Shown piece by piece: positions 8,331 through 16,619 of a stretch of DNA of 64,000 nt (positions within the stretch are counted from its first letter, which is position 1; each line of letters opens with the position of its first letter). Both the position numbers and the translations under genes were made by a program. The notes under the pieces were generated by a model. The model did no database searches. It was not told the origin of the DNA and saw nothing but the letters and a program-made list of their open reading frames with translations. This stretch comes from Pseudomonas fluorescens Q2-87. GTDB lineage: Bacteria > Pseudomonadota > Gammaproteobacteria > Pseudomonadales > Pseudomonadaceae. The stretch is taken from assembly GCF_000281895.1 (NCBI RefSeq), contig NZ_CM001558.1, forward strand, positions 3,786,556 through 3,850,555, in the 5' to 3' direction.

Positions 8331-9686
8331 TCAGGCGGTGGGCGTACGCATGGTCACGAATTCCTCGGCGGCGGTCGGATGCACGCCGATGGTTTCGTCG
8401 AAATCACGCTTGGTGGCGCCCGCTTTCAACGCGATGGCCAAGCCTTGGACAATTTCCCCGGCATCCGGCCCGACCATGTGGCAACCCAGCACCTTATCGG
8501 TTTGGGCATCCACCACGACCTTCATCAAGGTGCGTTCCTGGCATTCGGTCAGGGTGAGCTTCATCGGCCGGAAGCGGCTTTCGAACACCTGCACCTCATG
8601 CCCCTCCTCCCGCGCCTGCTCTTCGGTCAACCCAACCGTACCGATATTCGGCAGGCTGAACACGGCCGTGGGAATCATGCGGTAATCCACCAGGCGATAC
8701 TGCTCGGGCTTGAACAAACGCCGCGCAACCGCCATGCCCTCGGCCAGGGCCACGGGCGTGAGCTGGACACGACCGATCACATCGCCGATAGCCAGGATCG
8801 ATGGCTCGGTGGTCTCGTATTTTTCGTTGACCTGGACAAAGCCCTTTTCATCCAGCGTGACAGCGGTGTTTTCCAGGCCGAGATTGTCGAGCATCGGCCG
8901 CCGACCGGTGGCGTAGAACACACAGTCGGTGAGCAATATGCGACCGTCCTTGAGTGTCACCTTAAGGCTGCCATCGTCCTGTTTGTCGATGCGCTCGATG
9001 TCAGCATTGAATTGCAGGTCCAAGCCCCGGCGGGTCAGTTCCTCCGCCAGATGCTTGCGCACCGCACCGTCAAAGCCGCGCAGGAACAGCTCACCGCGAT
9101 ACAGCAAGGACGCCTGCGCGCCCATGCCGTGGAAGATCCCTGCGAACTCCACCGCGATGTAGCCGCCACCGACGACAATCACACGCTTGGGCAGGTCCTT
9201 GAGGAAAAACGCCTCGTTGGAACTGATGGCATGCTCGCGCCCCGGAATGTCCGGGATCACCGGCCAGCCGCCCGTGGCGATCAGGATGTGCCGGGCGGTG
9301 TGGCGCTGGCCGTTGATCTCGACCTCGTTGGGCCCGGTCAGCCTGGCATGCCCCTCGTGTAGCACCACGCCGCTGTTGACCAGCAGGTTGCGATAAATCC
9401 CGTTGAGGCGATTGATCTCGCGGTCCTTGTTGGCGATCAACGTGGCCCAGTCGAAACTCGCCTTTCCCGCCGTCCAGCCATAGGCCGACGCCTGCTCGAA
9501 ATCCTCAGCGTAATGCGCGCCGTAGACCAGCAGCTTTTTCGGCACACAACCCACGTTCACGCAGGTGCCGCCCAGGTAGCGACTTTCCGCCACGGCCACT
9601 TTCGCCCCGAAACCGGCGGCGAACCGTGCAGCCCGTACACCACCGGAACCGGCGCCAATCACATACAAGTCAAAATCGTAGGCCAT
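8331..9686 (-). CDS. gor: Glutathione-disulfide reductase
   Basis: NADPH-dependent reduction of GSSG in the cytosol. About 451 residues. FAD motif [16 protein letters not shown] at the N terminus, redox disulfide in [18 protein letters not shown] motif [13 protein letters not shown], second FAD motif ILAIGDV, and the catalytic GVHPTAAEE near the C terminus. The start at 9686 is preceded by GAAGGAGAT; the frame is open further upstream into the REP region but that stretch has no family counterpart. Together with ahpCF it makes a peroxide-defence cluster. Confidence 0.97.
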   Translation of the reverse strand: MAYDFDLYVIGAGSGGVRAARFAAGFGAKVAVAESRYLGGTCVNVGCVPKKLLVYGAHYAEDFEQASAYGWTAGKASFDWATLIANKDREINRLNGIYRNLLVNSGVVLHEGHARLTGPNEVEINGQRHTARHILIATGGWPVIPDIPGREHAISSNEAFFLKDLPKRVIVVGGGYIAVEFAGIFHGMGAQASLLYRGELFLRGFDGAVRKHLAEELTRRGLDLQFNADIERIDKQDDGSLKVTLKDGRILLTDCVFYATGRRPMLDNLGLENTAVTLDEKGFVQVNEKYETTEPSILAIGDVIGRVQLTPVALAEGMAVARRLFKPEQYRLVDYRMIPTAVFSLPNIGTVGLTEEQAREEGHEVQVFESRFRPMKLTLTECQERTLMKVVVDAQTDKVLGCHMVGPDAGEIVQGLAIALKAGATKRDFDETIGVHPTAAEEFVTMRTPTA

Positions 9687-9770
9687 TTCTATCTCCTTCG
9701 GCAGGCCACCAGCATACCCGCTGTTTTCACCTGAGGCAGCGATGCTGTTGGTTATGGGGGCGGAAAATGA

Positions 9771-9799
9771 AAAAGCCAGCTGGACTTCGCGACTGGCCT
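9771..9799 (-). terminator. Weak terminator-like hairpin, minus strand
   Basis: GCCAG (9775-9779) and CTGGC (9793-9797) pair, followed on the minus strand by a T5 tract. The short stem makes this uncertain. Confidence 0.35.
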
Positions 9800-9832
9800 C
9801 TTGCCTGGACAGGACAGCCCCTGTGGCGAGGG

Positions 9833-9912
9833 AGCTTGCTCCCGCTCGGCTGCGCAGCAGTCGTCGCTTTTGGGGTCGCTTCGCGCCCAACGGGAGCAAG
9901 CTCCCTCGCCAC
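9833..9912. repeat. REP doublet, family B
   Basis: GTGGCGAGGGAGCTTGCTCC and its exact reverse complement flank about 40 bp. This second family differs from the GTGGGAGCG family. It lies 28 bp from the 3' end of the intron. Confidence 0.9.
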
Positions 9913-9981
9913 GGGTGACTCGCTACCTAAGATTTTCCAATCGGCATAGGGGGCGGCCTTCATAGGCCGCTCCCCTGCCAC

Positions 9982-10013
9982 ACCACCCGGCATGCGGGTC
10001 CGCACCGGGCGGT
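9982..10013 (-). ncRNA. Group II intron domain V (catalytic hairpin)
   Basis: On the minus strand ACCGCCCGG and CCGGGTGGT pair around an inner hairpin (TGCGG...CCGCA). CGC lies in the 5' arm at the position of the catalytic triad, which is CGC in class C introns rather than AGC. Domain VI follows at about 9948-9976 (GCGGCC/GGCCGC stem), just before the 3' splice site. Confidence 0.7.
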
Positions 10014-10027
10014 TCGAGAGATTGAGG

Positions 10028-11431
10028 TTATGAGAGTCGCACCAGACCCAGCCTGTCGAACCATGCCACATCCAGCACTCGGTTAAGCTCAAAGCGGCTA
10101 TTACGCCACCAACTACGTGAGTTAGCCGCCACTTTCCGTGCGGTTTGGGCGCTGGCCCCCAAGGCCCGCAGTTCGCGATAGATCGTCGGTCCACGCCGCC
10201 ATTGCTTAAGCTGGATCGCTCGCAGTCGGTGTCGTATCCATTCGTCCAGCTCTCGCCAGACCTTCGGTGTTTGCGATAACCCAAAGTAAGTTTTCCAGCC
10301 CAAGAGATAAGGCCGTAAGTTCTCGACAACGTGTCGCATACTGCGACCGCCTGAGCGACGGGTGAGTTCGCGTATCCGCTGTTTGAACCGCTTGCGTGCT
10401 TTGACCGCCACTGCTCTTTTGACGCCTTGTGGAGATGCCCAGAAGGCGTATCCCAGAAACTTGCGACCAAATGCACTCGCTACCGCACTCTTGCTCTCGT
10501 TGACGCTCAAGTTCAGCTTTTCATACAAGCGCTTTAGCAAAGCCATCACCCGCTGCCCGGCCCTGCGGCTGCGAACATACACATTCGCATCATCGGCATA
10601 GCGCACGAAGCAATGGCCCCGGCGTTCAAGCTCCCGATCCACTTCGTCCAGCAGCACATTTGCCAGCAACGGCGACAGCGGGCCGCCTTGCGGCGCCCCG
10701 CAGCGGCTTTTCTCGACCACGCCATTGATCAGCGTTCCCGCATCCAGATACGCCCGAATCAGACGGATAACCGCCCGATCCGCAATCCGCTTGCTTAAAC
10801 GATCAATCAAAATATCGTGGTCGACCCGATCGAAGAACTTCTCCAGATCAACATCCACCACCACTTTGCGTCCTGAAGACACATAGCGCTGAGCCGCTAA
10901 GACGGCCTCCTGCGCACTGCGCCCCGGGCGAAAGCCGTAGCTGTGTTCACTGAAAGTTGGATCGAGCAGTGGCTGCAAAACTTGCAGCAGTGCTTGTTGG
11001 ATCAGCCGGTCAGTGACCGTTGGAATGCCCAACTCGCGTTCGCCGCCGTCAGGTTTGGGAATTACCACACGCTTTACCGGACTGGGCCGGTAGGCTCCTG
11101 AAATAAGCTGTTCACAAATCGTCGGCCATTGGCTCAGCAAATGCTTGGCAGTCTGTTCAATGTCCAAACCATCCACACCTGCTGCACCTTTGTTGGCCTT
11201 GACCCGTTTCCATGCCCGCTTCAGGTTTTCTCTCGCAAAGGCCCGATCCAGCAGCCCTTGCCCTGCGTTGTCGGATTCATCTTGCGGGCGATTGACCTCG
11301 TCGCTGACGGGGCTTCTCACGGCTTCACCGCTCGCGTCCTCACATCCGCCCCGCGTTTGGCAGGCATCTGACTTCCGGTTTCTCGCATCAACATGGTCTA
11401 TAACACTTTCTCTCGTTCGGCCCTTCGTCAA
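10028..11431 (-). CDS. Group II intron reverse transcriptase/maturase
   Basis: A 467-residue intron-encoded protein. The RT domain has PKPDGGERELGIPTVTDRLIQQ (RT1/2), SYGFRPGRSAQEAV (RT2/3), VVDVDLEKFFDRVDHD (RT3), GAPQGGPLSPLLAN (RT4) and the catalytic RYADD (RT5). The maturase (X) domain follows (LRPYLLGWKTYF). No C-terminal HNH endonuclease domain is present, as expected for class C. The frame is intact, so mobility is plausible. The first 60 or so residues are poorly conserved and the true start may lie nearer to GLLDRAFARENLKRAWKRV. Confidence 0.95.
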   Translation of the reverse strand: MTKGRTRESVIDHVDARNRKSDACQTRGGCEDASGEAVRSPVSDEVNRPQDESDNAGQGLLDRAFARENLKRAWKRVKANKGAAGVDGLDIEQTAKHLLSQWPTICEQLISGAYRPSPVKRVVIPKPDGGERELGIPTVTDRLIQQALLQVLQPLLDPTFSEHSYGFRPGRSAQEAVLAAQRYVSSGRKVVVDVDLEKFFDRVDHDILIDRLSKRIADRAVIRLIRAYLDAGTLINGVVEKSRCGAPQGGPLSPLLANVLLDEVDRELERRGHCFVRYADDANVYVRSRRAGQRVMALLKRLYEKLNLSVNESKSAVASAFGRKFLGYAFWASPQGVKRAVAVKARKRFKQRIRELTRRSGGRSMRHVVENLRPYLLGWKTYFGLSQTPKVWRELDEWIRHRLRAIQLKQWRRGPTIYRELRALGASAQTARKVAANSRSWWRNSRFELNRVLDVAWFDRLGLVRLS

Positions 11432-11776
11432 AAAAAAGACTACTACGGCCTCTGCTGACTTCTCGCTCCGGCTCGCGCCGTCGCCCTTTCAGGCACAAGG
11501 CGAGATCTCCCCAGGTAAGAACGCAATCCTTCCCCGCACAACCGCCGGATTTACGCAGCCTGATCCTTGACCACAAGAGCTTCGCGATCTTTTGCTCGCT
11601 CGCCCTGATCGGCTTCGCCTTGTATCCGGTTCTTGTCCATCGGCTCGCGGTTTCGATTCACGCTTCCTCCCCACACTCGGTCGCCCTCATGCAGTTGCGC
11701 TTCACTTCGTTCGCTGTGGTCAGCTTACGGCGGGACTTTCACCCACAAGATTGCGCCCATGCTGGGCGCACGACAA

Positions 11777-11806
11777 AAAAACGCCCCGAACCAGTCGGGG
11801 CGTTTT
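11777..11806 (-). terminator. galU terminator, used as the intron's 5' exon
   Basis: CGCCCCGA (11782-11789) and TCGGGGCG (11795-11802) form an 8-bp stem; on the minus strand a T7 tract follows at once, then GTC and the intron. The upper strand also shows a T run, so it may act in both directions. Confidence 0.9.
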
Positions 11807-11826
11807 TCAAGGCGCGGAGCAGGCTA

Positions 11827-12666
11827 TCAGTAAGCCTTGCCGGTCTTGTAGAAGTTCTCGAAGCAGAAGTTGGTCGCGTCGATGTAACCCTCGGCGCCAC
11901 CGCAGTCGAAACGCTTGCCTTTGAACTTGTAGGCCATTACGCAGCCGTTCTGGGCCTGTTTCATCAGGGCGTCGGTGATCTGGATCTCGCCGCCCTTGCC
12001 TGGCTCGGTCTGTTCGATCAGGTCGAAAATATCCGGAGTCAGGATGTAGCGACCGATGATCGCCAGGTTCGACGGTGCATCTTCAGGCTTTGGTTTCTCG
12101 ACCATGCTGTGGACGCGGTAGATGTCGTCGCGGATCATTTCGCCGGCGATGACACCGTACTTGTTGGTTTCCTGCGGATCGACTTCCTGGATCGCCACGA
12201 TGGAGCAACGGAACTGCTTGTACAGCTTGACCATCTGGGTCAGTACGCCGTCGCCTTCCAGGTTGACGCACAAGTCGTCCGCCAGGACCACGGCGAACGG
12301 TTCGTCACCGATCAGCGGGCGACCGGTCAGGATCGCGTGGCCCAGGCCTTTCATTTCGGTCTGGCGGGTGTAGGAGAACGAGCACTCATCCAGCAGTTTG
12401 CGGATGCCTACCAGGTATTTTTCCTTGTCGGTGCCCTTGATCTGGTTTTCCAGCTCGTAGCTGATGTCGAAATGGTCTTCCAGGGCGCGTTTGCCGCGGC
12501 CGGTGACGATGGAGATTTCCGTCAGGCCTGCATCGAGGGCTTCTTCGACGCCGTACTGGATCAGTGGCTTGTTCACCACCGGCAGCATTTCTTTGGGCAT
12601 GGCTTTAGTCGCTGGCAGGAAGCGAGTACCGTAACCGGCTGCAGGGAACAAGCATTTCTTGATCAT
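11827..12666 (-). CDS. galU: UTP-glucose-1-phosphate uridylyltransferase
   Basis: Makes UDP-glucose from UTP and glucose-1-phosphate for lipopolysaccharide, exopolysaccharide and trehalose-related metabolism. 279 residues, the standard length. Nucleotide-binding motif FPAAGYGTRFLPATKAMPKEM at the N terminus, VLADD in the middle, VEKPKPEDAPSNLAIIGRY and a C-terminal GGEIQITDA. It starts with ATG at 12666. Monocistronic as far as visible; the 12667-12901 space holds its promoter region but I see no clear motif. Confidence 0.98.
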   Translation of the reverse strand: MIKKCLFPAAGYGTRFLPATKAMPKEMLPVVNKPLIQYGVEEALDAGLTEISIVTGRGKRALEDHFDISYELENQIKGTDKEKYLVGIRKLLDECSFSYTRQTEMKGLGHAILTGRPLIGDEPFAVVLADDLCVNLEGDGVLTQMVKLYKQFRCSIVAIQEVDPQETNKYGVIAGEMIRDDIYRVHSMVEKPKPEDAPSNLAIIGRYILTPDIFDLIEQTEPGKGGEIQITDALMKQAQNGCVMAYKFKGKRFDCGGAEGYIDATNFCFENFYKTGKAY

Positions 12667-12901
12667 ATAAGTCCTTGAAAAGGCGGTATGTACGAGTTTC
12701 GGCGCAGTCTAATCAGGCGACGGGCACCTTACAATGCCCGCACTGGCCAACCGGTGCCATCATAGAGAAATAAAAAACGGCGGATAGTTCAATCGCCTTT
12801 CGCTTGGATGGTTCGAGCGGTCCCACTCTACGCTCATAGGCGCTGTTTGCGTGCATTTGACGTATCATGACGCCCTTGAATCTCGCCAACGAGGCAGTTA
12901 G

Positions 12902-13117
12902 ATGTCGGTAACAAAAAACGCAAACGGTTATTCGGTCAGCCAGGACAAGGCCGGCCAATGGTGGATTATCAACTACCATGGCGAACAAGTGGCCGGCCCC
13001 CTGCCGAGCAAGGCGATGGCGGTAGAAGTGGCCGCGGTGTTCCAGGATGACCGCTCGGCCCCGGCGGAGAAAGAACGCGAAAAGCCCCCCGCGCGCAGCC
13101 CACGCCGCAAGAAATAA
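12902..13117 (+). CDS. Small conserved-looking hypothetical protein
   Basis: 71 residues with a compact N-terminal part (VSQDKAGQWWIINYHGEQVAGPLPSKAMAVEVAAVFQ) that could fold as a small beta-sheet plus helix, and a highly basic Pro/Arg/Lys tail ending SPRRKK. GAGG lies nine bases before the ATG. It is not recognised. The order and charge pattern suggest a nucleic-acid-binding or ribosome-associated role at most; this is speculation. Confidence 0.7.
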   Translation: MSVTKNANGYSVSQDKAGQWWIINYHGEQVAGPLPSKAMAVEVAAVFQDDRSAPAEKEREKPPARSPRRKK

Positions 13118-13232
13118 CCCGACCAGCCTCCGGTAGATGCCGCCAAGGTATTGAACGAGGCTTGTTTAGCTGTACCGGACTGGCCATTCGCTATAATCTC
13201 GCGCCAGCCCCTCCCTTCTCGATGACGATCCC

Positions 13233-13514
13233 ATGAAAACACTTCTGGCGCTGTTTACAGTCCTGGCCCTGGCGGGCTGTGCCTCGGCCGAAAAAACCTA
13301 CCTGAACAACGGTGAACAAGGCCTCGCCATCGATTGCTCCGGCGAAGCCAACTCATGGGCTACGTGCTATGAAAAGGCCGATGCATCCTGCGCTGGCACC
13401 GGCTACCGCATCGTCGGTACCGACGGCACGCCGCAGGCCAAGGAAAGCGAGAAAACCCTGGGGGTCGATGTCGGCAACTACACCAGTCGCAGTGTCGTGG
13501 TGGTGTGCAAGTAA
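13233..13514 (+). CDS. Small lipoprotein of unknown function
   Basis: 93 residues. A short signal peptide ends in the lipobox LALAGC (Cys about residue 16), so it should be a membrane-anchored lipoprotein. The following SAE residues do not give an obvious inner-membrane retention signal. Four cysteines remain in the mature part (DCSG, ATCYE, ASCAG, VVCK), enough for two disulfides. The segment CYEKADASCAGTGYRIVG resembles small enterobacterial and pseudomonad lipoproteins of unknown role. Confidence 0.8.
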   Translation: MKTLLALFTVLALAGCASAEKTYLNNGEQGLAIDCSGEANSWATCYEKADASCAGTGYRIVGTDGTPQAKESEKTLGVDVGNYTSRSVVVVCK

Positions 13515-13521
13515 GCGTTTG

Positions 13522-13752
13522 CTAGATGTGGATCTCGGCGAACTTGATGCCCAGCCCGCGCAGGGTCTCGACCAGGTCATCGAGATGAACGAAAGACTCC
13601 ACTTCGTCCTGGTCGTCCACCAGGAAAAAACTGCGTCCGGCGCTTTTCTTGAAGAAGGCAATCCATTCACCCGGGCTCGCCGGGTTCTGAATCACGTGTG
13701 TGGCAAAGATCAGGCCCTCTGCGTGGCGCTCACGCACCTGCTCGCGTTTCAT
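13522..13752 (-). CDS. Small hypothetical protein
   Basis: 76 residues, cytosolic, no motif recognised. It reads smoothly as a globular alpha/beta fragment (EWIAFFKKSAGRSFFLVDDQDEVESF). It ends seven bases past the converging lipoprotein gene and is followed upstream by a short spacer. Retained because codon use and composition match neighbouring genes and no alternative coding frame fits better. Confidence 0.65.
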   Translation of the reverse strand: MKREQVRERHAEGLIFATHVIQNPASPGEWIAFFKKSAGRSFFLVDDQDEVESFVHLDDLVETLRGLGIKFAEIHI

Positions 13753-13860
13753 CGACTGACTCCATAAATGACAATGCCGCCCACGTAGGCCGTGGCGGCA
13801 TGTTTGTCGAGGGCGCCAGTTTAGCCGATGCCCGGCCCGCTCGTCAGGTCGTGTCGGCGG

Positions 13861-14211
13861 TCAGCCGGAAATGCAGGCGTTGGCCGCCTCCTGCACATCG
13901 CCCGGCCGCACCGGTACGTTGGACATGGCTTCGTGCAGCTTGATGCTGCTGCCGCTGGAGCGTTCGTCGATGTCGAACACCGCCGCCGGCAGGCTCGACA
14001 ATTTGCCGGGGACAATCAAGCGGACGCCGTTCTTGTGCGGCTCCATTTGCAACGGACCGCGGCTACTGGCCAGCTTGCCGGCCACGCACTTGGCATATTC
14101 GTGAGGGTTCTTTCCAGAGATGACGCTCATGGTGGGCGGCGTCTGGTTGATGTCCGATACTGAGGCACATCCACTCAAGGCCAATGCCAATACCCACACG
14201 CTGCGCTTCAT
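13861..14211 (-). CDS. Lipoprotein of unknown function
   Basis: 116 residues. The signal peptide MKRSVWVLALALSGCASV carries a lipobox (ALSGC). The mature part includes ISGKNPHEYAKCVAGKL and a second half that ends DVQEAANACISG, with two further cysteines. The start at 14211 follows GGAGG at good spacing, so an upstream in-frame ATG is not needed. Similar small Pseudomonas lipoproteins exist but I know of no function. Confidence 0.78.
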   Translation of the reverse strand: MKRSVWVLALALSGCASVSDINQTPPTMSVISGKNPHEYAKCVAGKLASSRGPLQMEPHKNGVRLIVPGKLSSLPAAVFDIDERSSGSSIKLHEAMSNVPVRPGDVQEAANACISG

Positions 14212-14409
14212 ATGATTCCTCCGATAAAGACCCTCCGACACTGCGCACGCTGTTTTTCTCCAGCGCGCACCGTCTTTTTTTGCGCTTCCTGCGATAAATG
14301 AACAAAGCCTGGGACGCGGGCCGGATATTAACCCTTGAGGCTGATAAACTGCACATCATTCTCCTTGCTATCGTTTGATTTTGTAGAAAAAGCCCTTCTG
14401 GAGGCGCCC

Positions 14410-14712
14410 ATGAAATTCATTCACCAGCGCGAGCACCTGAACGAAGACGACATCGTCGTCATCGAATGCTCGCAAATGTGCAACATCCGCTTGATGAACG
14501 ACGCCAACTTTCGCAGCTTCAAGAATGGCGGCCGTCACACCTACCACGGTGGCGCGTTCGATACCTTTCCAGCCCGGATTACCGCGCCGAGCACCGGTTT
14601 CTGGAATATCACCATCGACACCGTCAACCGCCGTGCGATCAGCGTCACGCGCAAGCCGACCCTGACCCACAAGATCAAGATCATCCGGCGCTCCAGCTCG
14701 AAACTGAGCTGA
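14410..14712 (+). CDS. DUF1883 domain protein
   Basis: 100 residues covering a single DUF1883 domain from end to end: MKFIHQREHLNEDDIVVIEC, then GGRHTYHGGAFDTFPARI and FWNITIDT. The family is known as a stand-alone domain and as a fusion to TIR domains; no biochemical role is established to my knowledge. The start at 14410 is preceded by GGAGG. It lies just ahead of another small gene on the same strand. Confidence 0.85.
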   Translation: MKFIHQREHLNEDDIVVIECSQMCNIRLMNDANFRSFKNGGRHTYHGGAFDTFPARITAPSTGFWNITIDTVNRRAISVTRKPTLTHKIKIIRRSSSKLS

Positions 14713-14744
14713 GCTTCGCCCACAACTTCCAGACAGGCACTACC

Positions 14745-14915
14745 GTGGACCAGACGACCAAATACGTCATCAAGTACAAACTCAACGGCGAACGCCGCTT
14801 CGAGTTCGCGCAATTGAAAACCGGCACCCAGGAAGAAGCCCTGGCAGCGTTGCACGCGCTGCATGGCCAGACCGATGATGAGATCAGTGAAGTGAGTGTC
14901 AGCAAAGCACTGTGA
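14745..14915 (+). CDS. Small hypothetical protein, GTG start
   Basis: 56 residues from a GTG codon (VDQTTKYVIKYKLNGERRFEF...VSVSKAL). The segment looks like a short beta-hairpin followed by a helix (GTQEEALAALHALH). It follows the DUF1883 gene by 32 bp and is probably co-transcribed. The frame continues upstream without a stop but overlaps the DUF1883 gene, so the GTG is preferred. Function unknown. Confidence 0.6.
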   Translation: MDQTTKYVIKYKLNGERRFEFAQLKTGTQEEALAALHALHGQTDDEISEVSVSKAL

Positions 14916-14938
14916 CAGCCTCTGCCGCTGGGCTTTGG

Positions 14939-15058
14939 GTGGCGAGGGAGCTTGCTCCCGCTCGGCTGCGCAGCAGTCGTAAAACCTGGTGATGCGGTCT
15001 GCATGGAAGATCGAGGGGGGCGGCTTCGCCACCCAGCGGGAGCAAGCTCCCTCGCCAC
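14939..15058. repeat. REP doublet, family B
   Basis: GTGGCGAGGGAGCTTGCTCC and its inverted copy enclose about 80 bp, more than in other doublets. It lies upstream of the oxygenase-alkB pair. Confidence 0.88.
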
Positions 15059-15150
15059 GGGGTTCGGTGTACGGGAACGCAAGATCCGGAGTGCCAGCTG
15101 TCCCAGCACTCCCCAGACTGACCAATCCTTTTCCACCCAGGTTTGCGCTC

Positions 15151-15879
15151 ATGTCCATGACCCTGCAATCCCCCTCGCGAATCCAACGAATAGACGATCT
15201 TGACCGGCCAGCCCTGGAGCAAAGCCTAGAGCAGGACGGCAGCGCGATCATTCGCAACCTGCTCTCGGCGACCCAATGCCAGCGCCTTAGCGCGCTCTAT
15301 GCCGAGCCGGGACTTTTTCGCTCAAAGGTAATCATGGCTCGCCACGGTTTCGGGCGCGGTGAGTATCAGTATTTTCGTTACCCGCTGCCCGACCTCATCC
15401 AGCGACTGCGTCAGTCGTTGTACCCGGTGCTGGTGCCGTTGGCGAATCGCTGGAATGCCAGCATGGGCCTTGCGGTGCGATACCCAAGCGAGCACGCCGA
15501 TTTCCTTCAGCGCTGTCATGCCGCCGGGCAGACGCGCCCGACGCCACTGTTGCTGCAATACGGCCCACAGGACTACAACTGCTTGCACCAGGACCTGTAC
15601 GGCGAGCAGGTGTTCCCGCTGCAAGTGGCGATCCTGCTGTCGGAACCTGGCCGGGACTTCAGCGGTGGCGAGTTCGTCCTGACCGAGCAACGCCCGCGCA
15701 TGCAATCGCGGCCTCAGGTCATCGATCTGAAACAGGGCGATGCGGTGGTGTTCGCCGTGCATCAGCGGCCCGTCAAAGGCGTTCGCGGTTATTATCGAGT
15801 GAACATGCGTCATGGCGTCAGCCGCGTGCACGACGGCAGGCGCCACACCTTGGGAATTATTTTTCATGATGCGCAATAA
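15151..15879 (+). CDS. 2-oxoglutarate/Fe(II)-dependent oxygenase
   Basis: A 242-residue protein with a C-terminal double-stranded beta-helix. The iron facial triad fits HxD in LHQDLYGEQVFPLQVAILLS and a distal His in VNMRHGVSRVH; an Arg or His in GRRHTLGIIFHD could hold 2-oxoglutarate. The family call is secure, the substrate is not. The last 14 bp overlap alkB, and ada follows, so it is probably part of an alkylation-response unit. The ATG at 15151 (MSMTLQSP) is chosen since upstream codons read through a REP. Confidence 0.85.
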   Translation: MSMTLQSPSRIQRIDDLDRPALEQSLEQDGSAIIRNLLSATQCQRLSALYAEPGLFRSKVIMARHGFGRGEYQYFRYPLPDLIQRLRQSLYPVLVPLANRWNASMGLAVRYPSEHADFLQRCHAAGQTRPTPLLLQYGPQDYNCLHQDLYGEQVFPLQVAILLSEPGRDFSGGEFVLTEQRPRMQSRPQVIDLKQGDAVVFAVHQRPVKGVRGYYRVNMRHGVSRVHDGRRHTLGIIFHDAQ

Positions 15880-16546
15880 CGACCATCCAATCACTCTGGA
15901 CCTGTTCGCCGACGAGACGCCGACGACGCCTGGCCAGGTCGAACGGATCGGCGAGCAATCGTTCGTGTTGCGCGGATTCGCCCTGCCCTGGCTCGACCGT
16001 TTGCTGCCGGCGCTGGAAAGCGTCCTGCTGGCCGCACCGTTCCGGCAGATGGTCACGCCCGGTGGTTTCACCATGTCGGTCGCCTTGAGCAGCTGCGGTG
16101 CGCTGGGCTGGACCACCGACCGCAGTGGCTATCGTTATACCGCCCAAGACCCGCAGACTGGCCGCCCCTGGCCCGACATGCCGGCGGTGTTCCGCGAGCT
16201 GGCCCAGGCCGCCGCACGGCAGGCGCAGTTCGAACACTTCGAGCCCGATTCCTGCCTGATCAATCGTTATGTGCCTGGCGCACGGATGTCGTTGCATCAG
16301 GACAAGAACGAACGCGAACTCACCGCGCCCATCGTCTCGATGTCCCTGGGCTTGCCGGCAACGTTCCAGTTCGGCGGGTTCGAGCGCAGCGACAAAAGCC
16401 AGCGCGTCCCGTTATTCCACGGCGACATCGTGGTCTGGGGCGGCGTCGACCGGTTGCGTTATCACGGCGTGCTGCCGCTCAAGCCAGGGGAACACCCGCG
16501 CCTGGGCGCCCAGCGAATCAACCTGACGTTTCGCACTGCCGGGTGA
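15866..16546 (+). CDS. alkB: Alpha-ketoglutarate-dependent dealkylase AlkB
   Basis: Oxidatively removes 1-methyladenine and 3-methylcytosine lesions from DNA and RNA. 226 residues from the first of two adjacent ATGs (15866, 15869). The Fe(II) triad is HxD in SLHQDKNE plus His in LRYHGVLP; 2-oxoglutarate is held by Arg in RINLTFR. The recognition loop segment CGALGWTTDRSGYRY is typical. Translation starts inside the upstream oxygenase gene (14-bp overlap), implying coupling. ada follows after about 70 bp. Confidence 0.95.
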   Translation: MMRNNDHPITLDLFADETPTTPGQVERIGEQSFVLRGFALPWLDRLLPALESVLLAAPFRQMVTPGGFTMSVALSSCGALGWTTDRSGYRYTAQDPQTGRPWPDMPAVFRELAQAAARQAQFEHFEPDSCLINRYVPGARMSLHQDKNERELTAPIVSMSLGLPATFQFGGFERSDKSQRVPLFHGDIVVWGGVDRLRYHGVLPLKPGEHPRLGAQRINLTFRTAG

Positions 16547-16619
16547 AGGTGCAGAATTCAACCGCAAGACCCGGAGTGTCGTCACGTTCCTGGCTCGCTA
16601 CGGTAGGCAAAACGGGCCA

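Larger units (their letters stand above)
9940..11771 (-). mobile_element. Complete group II intron, bacterial class C type
   Basis: Read on the minus strand, the element begins at 11771 with the group II 5' consensus GTGCG (GTGCGCCCAGCATGGGCGCA, then GGGTGAAAGTCCCG, a domain I landmark). It ends near 9940 with ...CCTATGCCGAT, the AY 3' consensus. Length is about 1.83 kb, usual for class C. A reverse transcriptase/maturase lies inside domain IV, and domains V and VI can be folded at the 3' end. The 5' exon is the galU terminator (stem, T7, then GTC), the known target type of class C introns. No gene is interrupted. Exact ends are inferred from consensus. Confidence 0.9.

Noticed and set aside
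9727..10476. Minus-strand frame running from the intron 3' end into the REP
   Set aside because: Out of frame with the maturase and spans domain V/VI and a REP; not a protein.
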